A stretch of DNA of 64,000 nt from Labilibaculum antarcticum (GCF_002356295.1 NZ_AP018042.1:3380361-3444360), one strand, 5' to 3'. Counted from the first letter of the stretch, positions 25,304 through 34,542 are shown. Translations and numbers: made by a program. The notes: generated from the letters alone by a model not told the origin.

Positions 25304-26182
25304 TTACAAGACGTTTAAAAGCTGTTCTTTTATTTTTTCCAATTCATCTTTCATATCAATTACGATTTTTTGGATGTTTGAATGATTGGCCTTCGAACCT
25401 AAAGTATTGATTTCACGTCCAATTTCCTGAGCGATAAAACCCAGTTTTTTACCTTCTGAATTTCCTGTATTTGATGTTTCTAGGAAATACTTACAATGGT
25501 TCGCAAGTCGGACTTTTTCCTCTGTAATATCTAATTTTTCCAGATAGTAAATGATTTCTTGTTCGAAGCGATTTTTATCTACATTCTGTTTTTCAACAAA
25601 ATCTCTTAGATTATCATTAATTCGGGTACGAACAGTTTCAATTCGGTCATTTTCGTATTGAGGAACTTCTGCTAAAAGATTTTCAATGTTGTTAATTCTG
25701 GCAAAAATATCTTTCTGGAGTGCACTTCCTTCTTGTTCTCGAAAATTCATTATGGCTGCAAGTGCAGTTTTAAATCCTTCAAAAATCAGATTCCATTCCT
25801 CTTCGTCGAGCTCTTGATATTCAACCTTTAGAGCATCTGGAAGTTTTACTATGGTTTGAAGAATAGGCTCTTTATCCATGGCAATTCCAAGATCCTGAGC
25901 TAGTTCGTTTAACTGCCTGTAGTAGGCCTCAACAATAGGTTTGTTGATTTTAGTTTCTTTGTCAGAACCAACACTTTCAATAAAAATGGAAAGCTCTACT
26001 TTTCCTCTCTCCAGCTTGTTTTTGATTTCATTCCTTATTACCAAGTCTTTTTCTTTGTAAAGATTTGGCATTCGCGTATTGATATCTAGTTGTTTACTGT
26101 TTAGGGATTTGATTTCAATTGAAATATTTTTGTTTTTCAATTCAAGAATGGCTTTACCAAAGCCTGTCATCGATATTAACAT
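25304..26182 (-). CDS. yicC: YicC-family protein
   Basis: 292 residues. N-terminal YicC domain starts MTGFGKAILE at residue 5; SLNSKQLDINTRMP follows. The C-terminal DUF1732 part contains IIYYLEKLDITEEKVRLANHC and ends with GREINTLGSKAN and the helical VIDMKDELEKIKEQL. Family members have been reported to act as endoribonucleases and to influence small-RNA decay in E. coli. It stands 82 bp upstream of gmk, as in many bacteria. Confidence 0.93.
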   Translation of the reverse strand: MLISMTGFGKAILELKNKNISIEIKSLNSKQLDINTRMPNLYKEKDLVIRNEIKNKLERGKVELSIFIESVGSDKETKINKPIVEAYYRQLNELAQDLGIAMDKEPILQTIVKLPDALKVEYQELDEEEWNLIFEGFKTALAAIMNFREQEGSALQKDIFARINNIENLLAEVPQYENDRIETVRTRINDNLRDFVEKQNVDKNRFEQEIIYYLEKLDITEEKVRLANHCKYFLETSNTGNSEGKKLGFIAQEIGREINTLGSKANHSNIQKIVIDMKDELEKIKEQLLNVL

Positions 26183-26294
26183 ATTTGGGCTATTTATTTC
26201 AGCAAAGGTAAGAGTTTGAAGTGGATTTACAAATCAATTCCTTTATATACTTACAGTTGAGAGAATCATATTTTGGTTTGTCGGCTTATATTAA

Positions 26295-27653
26295 TTACTT
26301 GCTGGTAAGCATCTGATTGTCAGTTGTTATAATGGATTTCATTTTCCATCTGCCAGTTCGGTAATAAAGGTATGATAATATTGATCCCATCGACCAGCCA
26401 AGAGGTATTGACCACCAAATTCCCGTTTCTCCCATTTTTGAAGATAGAAAGTAGGCTCCGGGAATACGAATGATCCACAGTGCAAAGAGTGTTATAAACA
26501 TTGGAATTAGTGTGTCGCCAGCACCTCTTAAAACACCATTAGTGGTGAACATTGTGGAGAATAACAGGTAAAAGGAACTTACAATGATTAAGTATTTTTC
26601 CCCAATGGCAATTACGTTTGCATCTGTTGTAAATAGTTTCATTAGGTGACTGCCAAATATGACAATTATTGCAGTCATGAACAGGCAGAATACATTCGAC
26701 ATGATAAATGTAACCTTAAATCCTTGTCGTACCCGGTCAATCTTATTGGCACCTAAATTCTGACCAACAAATGCGGCTACAGCTTGTGAAAAATTCATGG
26801 CTGGTAACATAGCCAAAGAGTCAATTCTACCGGCTGCAGTATATGCGGCTATAACATCAGTACCAAATGTATTTACAATTCCGAGTAAGGCCATCATTCC
26901 AAGCGCAACAAATGTGTGCTGAAGTCCCGATGGAATACCAATCTTTAAACTTTTGAGGAAAATTTCTTTATCAAACACTAGTTTGAAAAGTGAAAAGTTA
27001 AGAATGTTATGGCTTCTGTTTAGGTAAATTATAGCAGAAATAAATGCACCACTTTGTGCAATAACTGTTGCCCAGGCAGCTCCTGCAATTCCCCATTTAA
27101 ATACCATTACAAATAGTAAATCGAATATGATATTGAAAATAGATGCAAGTATCAGAAAATAAAGCGGTGTTTTCGAATCACCAAGTCCCCGCAGAACAGA
27201 ACTGGTTCCACTAAATCCAAAAAACATCACCATTCCGGCCATGTATACATTCAGATAGGCCGTTGCCTGAGGTATCAATTCTGCAGGTAATTGTAAAATA
27301 ATGAATAGTTCTTCACTAAAATAGATTCCGAGCATAGAGATGAAAATACCAGTAGTGAATAAAAATATGTACATGGTATCAATAGCTCTCTTTACTCTAT
27401 TGATGTCTTTTGCTCCGTAATATTGAGATATTACAATTGAAAAGCCAGAACCAATCCCAATCAATAAAGCAATTAGCGTGAATATAATAGGAAATGATGC
27501 ACCCACAGACGCAAGGGCTTCTTTACCCAATACCTTTCCCACAATGATACTGTCTACGATATTATAGAGCTGCTGAAACACATTTCCCAACAACATGGGT
27601 AAAGTGAAATTCAGTATGAGTTTGGTGATATTTCCTTGCGTGAAATCTTTCAT
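26295..27653 (-). CDS. MATE-family efflux transporter
   Basis: 452 residues with twelve predicted membrane helices in two similar halves. It opens with the MATE pattern LILNFTLPMLLGNVFQQLYNIVDSIIVG, repeated in diverged form in the second half (GIPSGLQHTFVALGMMALLGIVN). These transporters export drugs or metabolites with H+ or Na+. Substrate unknown. It lies between yicC and the ABC-F gene with gaps of 112 bp and 52 bp, so linkage to either operon is uncertain. Confidence 0.93.
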   Translation of the reverse strand: MKDFTQGNITKLILNFTLPMLLGNVFQQLYNIVDSIIVGKVLGKEALASVGASFPIIFTLIALLIGIGSGFSIVISQYYGAKDINRVKRAIDTMYIFLFTTGIFISMLGIYFSEELFIILQLPAELIPQATAYLNVYMAGMVMFFGFSGTSSVLRGLGDSKTPLYFLILASIFNIIFDLLFVMVFKWGIAGAAWATVIAQSGAFISAIIYLNRSHNILNFSLFKLVFDKEIFLKSLKIGIPSGLQHTFVALGMMALLGIVNTFGTDVIAAYTAAGRIDSLAMLPAMNFSQAVAAFVGQNLGANKIDRVRQGFKVTFIMSNVFCLFMTAIIVIFGSHLMKLFTTDANVIAIGEKYLIIVSSFYLLFSTMFTTNGVLRGAGDTLIPMFITLFALWIIRIPGAYFLSSKMGETGIWWSIPLGWSMGSILSYLYYRTGRWKMKSIITTDNQMLTSK

Positions 27654-27705
27654 CTAATTCTCTCTAGAGCTAAATAGCTCAGCTATTTAAAATGGATATT
27701 GAAAA

Positions 27706-29568
27706 TTAAGCTCGTTCGCTTAATTCTAACCATCGAAATTCTTTCTCGTCAATTAATTCAATTACTTTTTCAATTCGACTTGCTTTTTCCATCAGTACAT
27801 CATTGGAAAGACTACCTGAACTCATAGCAACTTCAATCTCTTCTTTTTCTGTTGTTAGAGTTTCAATCTCTACTTCCAATTGCTCAAATTCTCTTTTTTC
27901 GTTAAAAGATAATTTTTTAGACTGTTCCTGTTTTGGCTTTTCCTTTTTAGGGCTTGCTTGTTTTTCAATTTTTTTAATCGCTTTTTCTTGCAGATCTACT
28001 GAGTCACGATAAATAGTGTAACTGCCGGGGAAATTTCGGATGATTCCATTTCCTTCAAATACAAATAATTGATCAACAACCTTATCCATGAAATATCTGT
28101 CGTGAGATACGATAATTAAACATCCCGAAAAGTTTAATAGATAATCCTCTAAAACATTTAAAGTCATGATGTCCAGATCGTTGGTCGGTTCATCGAGAAT
28201 TAAAAAGTTTGGGTTTTTTATCAATACAGTCATTAAATAAAGTCGACGCCTCTCGCCACCACTTAATTTAGAGACTTGGTTGTGCTGAGTTTTACTAGGG
28301 AAAAGAAAGTATTCTAAAAATTGAGAAGCCGACATCACCTTTCCGTTCCCTAAATCAATAGATTCTGCTATTTCTTTAATTACGTCTATGATTTTCTCAT
28401 TCTCATTAATGGTTATTCCATCTTGCTTGTAGTAGCCATAAACTACTGTTTCTCCAATTTCAATAGATCCTGAATCGGCTTCAATATTTTGGGTAATCAT
28501 ATTTAGGAAGGTTGATTTTCCCGTTCCATTTTTACCTACAATTCCAATTTTCTCACCTTTTTGAAATTTATAGCTGAAATCTTCTAATATTTTTAAATCA
28601 CCATAGCTTTTGTAGAGGTGACCCAGTTCCAAAATTTTATTTCCTAATCTTGCGGATTTAATATCTAAATCCATTGTAGCTTCTTTAAGCCCTGAACCAG
28701 CTTTCTTTTTTATATCCTCAAAAGCATCAACTCTGTATTTCGCTTTTGTTCCTCTGGCTTGTGGCATTCTTCGTATCCATTCCTGCTCAGTTTTCATTAA
28801 TTTCTGAGCTTTACCAACTTCAGCATTTAGGTTTTCGATTCGTTCCGCTCTTTTCTCAAGATAGTAGGAGTAGTTGCCCTTGTAGGTGAATAGGGTATTG
28901 GATTCCATTTCGATGATTATATTGCAAACACGATCCAGAAAATATCTATCGTGAGTTACCATTAAAAGGGTTCCTTTCGATTTGTTTAGGTATTCTTCAA
29001 GCCACTCTATCATCTCCAAGTCCAAGTGGTTGGTCGGCTCATCGAGAATTAAAAAATCAGCATCAGTAATTAATACTTTTGCTAATCCAACTCGTTTTTT
29101 CTGTCCGCCCGAAAGTTCCCCAATCATTTGATCAAGATTGGTGATTTTCAGTTTTGATAGAATCTGTTTTACTTTGTTTTCATAATCCCAGGCCTTGAAT
29201 TGATCCATCTTTTCGAGGATGTCTGCCATCAATTCCTGATCATCGTTCTTGATAATCCGTTCGTAGTCCCTAATCACAGAAAGGACTGGGTCGGAAGAGT
29301 TAAAAACCTCATTAAGAATAGTGTTGCTGTGGTTTAAATCAGGGTTTTGTTCCAAATAGGCCATTTTTAAATCGCTGCGGAATGAGATATCTCCACTATC
29401 CTGACTATCTAATCCTGAGATAATATTTAAAAGAGTAGTCTTTCCAGTCCCGTTTTTTGCAATCAATGCAATTTTTTGCCCTTGTCCTACGCCGAAGCTA
29501 ATATTTTCAAATAGTGTAAGATCTCCGTAACTCTTGGTGAGGTTTTCAACCTGTAAATATGATATCAT
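27706..29568 (-). CDS. ABC-F family ATPase (Uup-like)
   Basis: 620 residues from the ATG at 29568, where MISYLQVENLTKSYGD begins as in relatives; an ATG 54 bp upstream would add 18 unrelated residues that overlap duplicated intergenic DNA. Two ABC domains: Walker A AKNGTGKTT and GKNGTGKST, signatures LSGGQKKR and LSGGERRR, Walker B LILDEPTNHLDL and LILDEPTNDLDI. A basic linker joins them. A C-terminal coiled coil (KREFEQLEVEIETLTTEKEE) is typical of the Uup branch. There are no membrane segments, so it acts in the cytoplasm, probably on ribosomes or nucleic acid. Confidence 0.9.
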   Translation of the reverse strand: MISYLQVENLTKSYGDLTLFENISFGVGQGQKIALIAKNGTGKTTLLNIISGLDSQDSGDISFRSDLKMAYLEQNPDLNHSNTILNEVFNSSDPVLSVIRDYERIIKNDDQELMADILEKMDQFKAWDYENKVKQILSKLKITNLDQMIGELSGGQKKRVGLAKVLITDADFLILDEPTNHLDLEMIEWLEEYLNKSKGTLLMVTHDRYFLDRVCNIIIEMESNTLFTYKGNYSYYLEKRAERIENLNAEVGKAQKLMKTEQEWIRRMPQARGTKAKYRVDAFEDIKKKAGSGLKEATMDLDIKSARLGNKILELGHLYKSYGDLKILEDFSYKFQKGEKIGIVGKNGTGKSTFLNMITQNIEADSGSIEIGETVVYGYYKQDGITINENEKIIDVIKEIAESIDLGNGKVMSASQFLEYFLFPSKTQHNQVSKLSGGERRRLYLMTVLIKNPNFLILDEPTNDLDIMTLNVLEDYLLNFSGCLIIVSHDRYFMDKVVDQLFVFEGNGIIRNFPGSYTIYRDSVDLQEKAIKKIEKQASPKKEKPKQEQSKKLSFNEKREFEQLEVEIETLTTEKEEIEVAMSSGSLSNDVLMEKASRIEKVIELIDEKEFRWLELSERA

Positions 29569-29700
29569 GTAATCTGTTCTTAATTTTTTGGAGCTCAAAT
29601 TTACGAATAAGTACTGATACATTACTAATCTGGTCTTGAATTAGAATTAACTTGTTCAAATTGCTTCTAGATATTATTAGAGGAGAGTAAATAATTAGTC

Positions 29701-29734
29701 AAAAAAAAATCCTGCTATCTAATAATAGCAGGAT
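29701..29734 (-). terminator. Terminator after the broken papain-like gene
   Basis: ATCCTGCTAT pairs with ATAGCAGGAT; on the minus strand it is followed by nine T. It has a twin at 30979-31011. Confidence 0.8.
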
Positions 29735-29774
29735 GCAACTAATTTTATTTCAATCATAACAAGGTTTATGCTCT

Positions 29775-30612
29775 GTATGATTCAGATGCTTCTGTCGATA
29801 CTTTGGCCATAGTAGAGTCTGAAATCAATTTGTCCCCCAATTAGTAATCTAGGAATTCATAGCAAGGAAGGCATTTTTCCTGTCTTCAGAACCGACAACA
29901 CAATAGCAATGGTGACCGTAAATTTCAACTGTTTTGGTTTGTACTGATTGTAACTAAAATTGCAAAATTGACGATAAACAGGTCCATAAACAGCTATTGG
30001 TTTGCCCGCAGTAAGTTGGTCTTTCAAATACGTCCATGGTTTTAGGTACAGTATTATAGCTCACAGCTTTAAAATTGCGACTTTTGATGTTTGATTCTTA
30101 GTGGGATATAAATTGCAGGAACTATTGGTGTAAGGCATGTTATTCCAAACTTAAACTTCTTGGTCTACAACAAAATTTAATTCATCAGTTCCGTTTGAGC
30201 CACTGGTACAGTCAATAACTTTAATTTGATTGTAAATGTATTCTTGACTCAAAATATTCATGCTGTAATCTAAGGAGCCATCAAATAAAGCATGCCAACT
30301 AATACTTTTTCCTGCGTAACCAACGCCCCAGGAAACGCAAGATCCCTCACCACCTTGATTACGAGCCGGAGGACAAGTGATATTGACTAATTGAGGGTAG
30401 GATTTAGTATTGTTGATGTCTTCAGCACTAGGGTTTTTTTCATACTTTGGAAGGGTGATGTAGGCTGAGATTATAACACTGCTGGTATCCTCTTGTTGAG
30501 TTTCGTTTTGATCGATTGTTGATTTATCATTGTAATCACATGAAGTAGTGAGAAATAGTAAATTCATTGTTATTAATGAGAACAGTGAAAGTTTTAATAG
30601 TTTTTTTTTCAT
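29775..30612 (-). pseudogene. Broken papain-family (C1) lipoprotein gene
   Basis: The first 153 residues are open and align with the intact neighbour at 31050-31907: lipobox at about C25, QGGEGSCVSWGVGYAG around the catalytic Cys, and EYIYNQIKV. At the position of the cysteine in QGVCVWNDMPYT the copy has a TAA (QEV-stop-VWNNMPYT). Beyond it the homology continues in shifting frames (for example DQLTAGKPIAVYGPVYRQF), with further stops and a disrupted His region. The catalytic His and Asn would not be made. It is clearly a decayed duplicate. Confidence 0.88.
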
Positions 30613-31049
30613 GGAGTCTTTTTTATTTTTCGTAAAATAATAATATGATTTATTGTGAAATATTCATGCCAAAAATAAAACGGAGCAATGAGTAATTACA
30701 TAAGTTGTATTTTGTCAGTATGTTGAGTAAGGAATTTGTTTGTAATCCTAAATCATTAATTCATCATTATATTGTAGACTCCCCAGTTATGTGTGGATAA
30801 AACCCACTTTATTTTTGAAATTAGGTTTTCTGTTTAGATTTCCTTTTGAAATAATTTCGATATGAATTTTAAATAAATTACGAATAAGTACTGATACATT
30901 ACTAATCTGATATTGAATTAGAATTTTCTTATTGAAGTTCGCAGAAGATAAGATTTGTAAAACTCAATAATTGAGGATAAAAAAAATCCTGCTATTTGAG
31001 AATAGCAGGATATAACTGATTTTGTTTCAATCTCAACAATATTTATTTT
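30613..31049. other. Intergenic region between the duplicated papain-like genes
   Basis: 437 bases. The right part (from 30880) is the second copy of the duplication boundary and carries the terminator at 30979-31011. The left part, 30613-30879, is AT-rich and probably holds the promoter of the broken copy; nothing definite seen. Confidence 0.5.
30979..31011 (-). terminator. Terminator after the intact papain-like gene
   Basis: ATCCTGCTATT pairs with AATAGCAGGAT, followed on the minus strand by eight T, 38 bp after the stop. Confidence 0.85.
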
Positions 31050-31907
31050 TTATAATTCATTTAATACATAAGCTTCTGTCCAAACTTTGGCCATAATATT
31101 GTAAGAAACCCATCCAAATCCATTGGTTCCCCAGTTTGTTCCCCATGAATTCATTACCTGGAAAGCATTTTTACTGTCGTCATAACCAACAACACAATAA
31201 CAATGGCCGCCGTAATTTCTAACGGTTTTTGTTTGTATTTCATTATAACCAAGATAGTAAAACTCACGATAAACAGGTCCACCAACAATAATTGGTTTGC
31301 CTGCTGCAAGCTGGTCTTTGAATGCGTCTATTGTTTTAGGTACCGTATTATAGGTAGCCGCTTTAAAATTTGCCGCTTGTAATACTTGGTAGTTATCGGG
31401 ATATATATCGCAAGAAATATCTGTGTATGGCATGTCGTTCCAAACGCATACTCCTTGATCTACAACCAAATTTAAACCATCAGTTACGTATGAACCACTT
31501 GCACAGTCAGTAACTTTAATTTGATTGTAAATGTATTCCGGACTGAAAATGTTCACACTGTAATTGTAGGTGCCACCATATAAAGCCTGCCAACTGATAC
31601 TTCTGCCAGCATAACCAACACCCCAAGAAACGCAAGATCCTTCTCCGCCTTGACTAAGAATTGGTGGGCAAGAGAGGTTGACTGAGAGAGGGTATGATTT
31701 GGTCGTGCTGATTTGTTTAGCACTAGGTATTTTATTATACTGCTCAATAGGAAGAGGCAAATAACCCGAATTTATGATGATATCTTCATCTTGAATTTGC
31801 TCTTGATCCGCAAACGAATCGTCGTTGTTGGTACATGAAGGTATTAAAAAAAGTAAACTCAATGCAAATACAGAGAGTAAGGTGAATTTAATTAAATTCT
31901 TTTTCAT
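31050..31907 (-). CDS. Papain-family (C1) cysteine peptidase-like lipoprotein
   Basis: 285 residues. The signal peptide ends in a lipobox at C25 (LFLIPSC), so the protein is probably lipid-anchored. A spacer of about 50 residues precedes the C1 domain. Catalytic features are visible: oxyanion Q86 and nucleophile C92 (SQGGEGSCVSWGVGYA), His in YGGHCYCVVGYDD, and Asn in NSWGTNWGTNGFGW. The order Cys-His-Asn and the NSWGxxWGxxGF signature are classical C1A. The protein is compact and has no long propeptide. Substrate unknown. It is the intact member of a tandem duplication; the other copy is a pseudogene. Confidence 0.88.
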   Translation of the reverse strand: MKKNLIKFTLLSVFALSLLFLIPSCTNNDDSFADQEQIQDEDIIINSGYLPLPIEQYNKIPSAKQISTTKSYPLSVNLSCPPILSQGGEGSCVSWGVGYAGRSISWQALYGGTYNYSVNIFSPEYIYNQIKVTDCASGSYVTDGLNLVVDQGVCVWNDMPYTDISCDIYPDNYQVLQAANFKAATYNTVPKTIDAFKDQLAAGKPIIVGGPVYREFYYLGYNEIQTKTVRNYGGHCYCVVGYDDSKNAFQVMNSWGTNWGTNGFGWVSYNIMAKVWTEAYVLNEL

Positions 31908-32064
31908 AAGTAAGTTTTTTTAGTTTGTAGTAAAGGGCTTGTGGTTTTTGAAACAGTAAAATATCAAGAGTATTAGTCAAATACTTTGATGCTTGTATCA
32001 GTTTAAATCTAATATGAATTTACAATAAAATAATTATATATGGAATAGGTTTTGGGAAGATAAA

Positions 32065-32080
32065 TGTGATTTTTTTCACG
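32065..32080. promoter_or_regulatory. Crp/Fnr-like operator
   Basis: TGTGA-N6-TCACG, within AAATGTGA...TCACGTTA, matches the Crp-type consensus TGTGA-N6-TCACA at 9 of 10 core positions. It lies 158 bp upstream of the papain-like lipoprotein start and about 310 bp upstream of nth. Confidence 0.45.
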
Positions 32081-32217
32081 TTAGTGTTCGTTATTTTCGT
32101 GTTTGCGTATTTATGTCGTCATTTCGTCACTAAAGGCGTTGTTTGCTGTTTTGTTTTTAAAATGACTTTTGTGGAAATCTTTGATCCTTAAAAAACACAT
32201 ATACACTAAAGTTTTTA

Positions 32218-32259
32218 ATTAATTGGCATTGTGATTAAGTAATCACAATGCCAATTAAT
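32218..32259. repeat. Perfect 19-bp inverted repeat
   Basis: ATTAATTGGCATTGTGATT and its exact complement flank an AAGT loop. No T-run follows on either strand, so it is not a classical terminator. The inner part reads TGTGATT-N4-AATCACA, sharing half-sites with the Crp-like site 140 bp away. Confidence 0.75.
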
Positions 32260-32390
32260 CCTTCGACTTTACTAAATTCGTGTAATGAAAGGGTAGATGT
32301 TAGTTCCTTTTAAGTTTGAATACTTTATTGTAAAGATTGGCATCTTTATTTTTTAACGACTAACTACTTATCGATTAGAATTTATTAGCA

Positions 32391-33053
32391 ATGCGAAAGA
32401 AAGAAAGATTTGAAAATATAGTATCCTGGTTTAAAGAAAATATGCCTGTTGCCGAAACAGAATTGCATTATTCCAATCCATATGAATTATTAGTTGCGGT
32501 TATTTTATCTGCTCAGTGTACCGATAAAAGAGTTAATATGATGACTCCGTTTTTATTCGAGAAATATCCAACTGCATTTGAATTGTCTCATGCAACACAA
32601 GACGATATTTTCGATTTGATACGCTCATGTTCTTACCCAAATAATAAGGCGAAGCATTTGTTGGGGATGGCGAAAATGTTGGTGGCTGATTTTAAAGAGG
32701 TTGTACCTGAAGATATTAATGAATTGCAAAAAATGCCTGGAGTAGGTCGGAAAACGGCAAATGTCATTGCCTCGGTGGTTTACGATAAACCTGCAATGGC
32801 CGTGGATACTCATGTTTTTAGGGTGTCTGAAAGGATTGGGTTGACAACTAATTCGAAAACACCATTAGAAACTGAAAAGCAATTGGTTAAGTTTATTCCT
32901 GAGGAATATATTGCTACAGCACATCATTGGTTAATTTTACACGGAAGGTATGTATGTGTGGCAAGAAAGCCAAAATGCAAATCTTGTGGAATAAAGGAAT
33001 ATTGTAAATATTTTGCGAAGGAAGAAAAGAAAAGCAAAAAAGCCTCAATTTGA
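32391..33053 (+). CDS. nth: Endonuclease III
   Basis: 220 residues. Base-excision-repair glycosylase/AP lyase for oxidised pyrimidines. The helix-hairpin-helix MPGVGRKTANV carries the catalytic Lys (K121), and VDTHVFRV carries the catalytic Asp (D139). The C-terminal 4Fe-4S site C-x6-C-x2-C-x5-C is intact (CVARKPKCKSCGIKEYC). Numbering is within one residue of E. coli Nth. Its last codons lie in a bidirectional terminator shared with the convergent zinc transporter gene. Confidence 0.97.
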   Translation: MRKKERFENIVSWFKENMPVAETELHYSNPYELLVAVILSAQCTDKRVNMMTPFLFEKYPTAFELSHATQDDIFDLIRSCSYPNNKAKHLLGMAKMLVADFKEVVPEDINELQKMPGVGRKTANVIASVVYDKPAMAVDTHVFRVSERIGLTTNSKTPLETEKQLVKFIPEEYIATAHHWLILHGRYVCVARKPKCKSCGIKEYCKYFAKEEKKSKKASI

Positions 33054-33061
33054 GGCTTTTA
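33037..33061. terminator. Bidirectional terminator between nth and the ZIP transporter
   Basis: AAAAGCCTCAA pairs with TTGAGGCTTTT, nearly a perfect palindrome, with A-rich and T-rich flanks on both sides. It overlaps the 3' end of nth. Confidence 0.85.
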
Positions 33062-33069
33062 ATATGTTG

Positions 33070-33888
33070 TTATAAGAATAGGAGCAGGCTAACTGCCATA
33101 ACCGCCATTCCTGCTATTAATCCGTAAATTGCAATGTGGTGTTCTCCATATTCTTCAGCTGTTGGTAATAGTTCGTCTAAAGAAATGAAAACCATAATTC
33201 CAGCTACACCTCCAAATAAAACGCCAAAAACAGTTTCGTTTATTCCTAGGAATGAATAAATTAATGCGAAACCAATTAAGGCTCCAACAGGTTCTGCTAA
33301 ACCAGATAGAAAAGAATATAAAAATGCTTTTTTCCGACTTCCAGTAGCATAATAGATGGGTACCGATACAGCAATTCCTTCAGGGATATTGTGTATTGCA
33401 ATTGCTACTGCAATTGGAATAGCCACTGTTGGATCGATTAATGCGGCAGCGAATGTTGCGAATCCTTCGGGGAAATTATGAATTCCAATGGCTAAAGCCG
33501 AAAACATTCCCATTCTCATTAACTTTCGGTCAACAGGAGGTTTACCATCAAGATCTTCTATTTTTTTAACCTCATGAGGATTCTCATAAGAAGGAATCAT
33601 TTTGTCGATTAGTGCAATTAATAATATCCCCCCAAAAAAGGATAAAACGGTGTACCATGATCCAGCAACAGTGCCGTGTACATTAATTAAAGCAGTATTT
33701 GCCTTCTGAAATATTTCTACCAGAGAAACATAGATCATTACACCAGCAGAAAATCCCAAAGAAAGTGCCAGAAATTTTGTGTTTGTTCGTTTGGCGAAGA
33801 AGGCAATTGCACTTCCTATTCCAGTAGCTAGACCTGCAAATAAGGTCATTCCAAATGCGATTGCTACAGTATTAAAATCAAATTCCAT
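33070..33888 (-). CDS. zupT: ZIP-family metal transporter (ZupT-like)
   Basis: 272 residues with about eight membrane helices. The two metal-site helices are clear: [10 protein letters not shown] and [18 protein letters not shown], the HN.PEG motifs of the ZupT/GufA branch that import zinc and other divalent metals. The cytoplasmic loop between helices 3 and 4 is short and acidic/basic ([16 protein letters not shown]) instead of His-rich. [12 protein letters not shown] is also typical. Metal specificity is not predictable. Confidence 0.92.
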   Translation of the reverse strand: MEFDFNTVAIAFGMTLFAGLATGIGSAIAFFAKRTNTKFLALSLGFSAGVMIYVSLVEIFQKANTALINVHGTVAGSWYTVLSFFGGILLIALIDKMIPSYENPHEVKKIEDLDGKPPVDRKLMRMGMFSALAIGIHNFPEGFATFAAALIDPTVAIPIAVAIAIHNIPEGIAVSVPIYYATGSRKKAFLYSFLSGLAEPVGALIGFALIYSFLGINETVFGVLFGGVAGIMVFISLDELLPTAEEYGEHHIAIYGLIAGMAVMAVSLLLFL

Positions 33889-34056
33889 ATATCGGTTTTG
33901 TTTTTTTTAAATTGATTTAATAAGGGATAAATATAATAAATTATTTGGAATAGATCTAAATAAGATATTAAGATATTTACATCTTGTTTTCAAAAATGGC
34001 AAGTAGTAAATTTAATCAAATCATGTTGAGTTGATTTTTAATTTTAAAATAAAATT

Positions 34057-34227
34057 ATGGCTTATATTATTTCAGACGACTGTACAGCTTGTGGTTCTTG
34101 TATTAATGAATGTCCCGTAGATGCAATTTCGGAGGGGGATATTTATGTGATCGATGCAGATACATGTATTGATTGCGGTGCCTGTGCAGAAGTATGCCCT
34201 GTTGAAGCAATTTCAGAGGCGGATTAA
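34057..34227 (+). CDS. 2[4Fe-4S] ferredoxin (56 aa)
   Basis: A complete 56-residue ferredoxin: MAYIISDDCTACGSC opens the first motif (C-x2-C-x2-C-x3-C-P ending INECP) and CIDCGACAEVCP gives the second. The size and spacing are those of clostridial-type ferredoxins. It stands alone with its own terminator. It is the obvious electron carrier for the Kor enzyme and the HydABC hydrogenase encoded earlier in the window, which is inference. Confidence 0.93.
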   Translation: MAYIISDDCTACGSCINECPVDAISEGDIYVIDADTCIDCGACAEVCPVEAISEAD

Positions 34228-34313
34228 TAATCTTGTATTTTACAATGTAAAAGGGGGTGTTTACTATAGTGAAGTAAGCCCGGGTAGATGGACGCTTATA
34301 AAATAAATTATGT

Positions 34314-34350
34314 GATTGAGTTCGCTGTTTTACCGGACTCAATCCTTTTA
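34314..34350 (+). terminator. Terminator of the ferredoxin gene
   Basis: GATTGAGTTCG pairs with CGGACTCAATC (one G-T) around a 9-nt loop, followed by CTTTTAA. It starts 87 bp after the stop. Confidence 0.7.
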
Positions 34351-34406
34351 AATGAGGTTTTGTTATGAGTTTATTGTAGTAGATTTAGGAAATTTTAGAA
34401 GAATAA

Positions 34407-34480
34407 CATCTTAGGTTATGCCTATCCCTAAAAGGGAAATTGATGTTAATGATAAATTGACTCAGAACGAAGGTTACTAA
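34407..34480 (+). pseudogene. susD 3'-end fragment
   Basis: The last 22 codons of susD are repeated here: VMPIPKREIDVNDKLTQ is exact at the protein level, ending at the same TAA. A TAG stands directly before VMP, where the intact gene has a Leu codon. There is no start or upstream susD sequence. Confidence 0.85.
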
Positions 34481-34504
34481 GAATGTACTTGTAAAGATCA
34501 TGAA

Positions 34505-34530
34505 AAAGGGGCTCACTAGAGCCCCTTTAT
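34505..34530. terminator. Copy of the susD terminator
   Basis: AAAGGGGCTC pairs with GAGCCCCTTT around a 4-nt loop, as at 39646-39669, inside the duplicated segment. It no longer follows an intact gene. Confidence 0.75.
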
Positions 34531-34542
34531 TTATTTTAGCTT

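Larger units (their letters stand above)
29602..30612 (-). repeat. Decayed copy of a tandem duplication (papain-like gene unit)
   Basis: This stretch matches 30880-31907 along its length: same AATAAGTACTGATACATTAC boundary next to the ABC-F gene, same terminator, then a C1 peptidase gene read from right to left. This copy is broken (see the pseudogene entry). The duplicated unit is about 1.0 kb with a 1.28-kb period. Confidence 0.85.
31908..32390. other. Divergent intergenic region between the papain-like gene and nth
   Basis: 483 bases that must hold the promoters of both genes. Two symmetrical elements are seen: a Crp/Fnr-like site at 32065-32080 and a perfect 19-bp inverted repeat at 32218-32259. 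No ORF worth calling. Confidence 0.6.

Noticed and set aside
30151-30612. Free-standing 153-residue lipoprotein gene
   Set aside because: Alignment with the neighbour shows it is the 5' part of a broken papain gene ending at a stop that replaces a cysteine codon, with homologous sequence continuing beyond.
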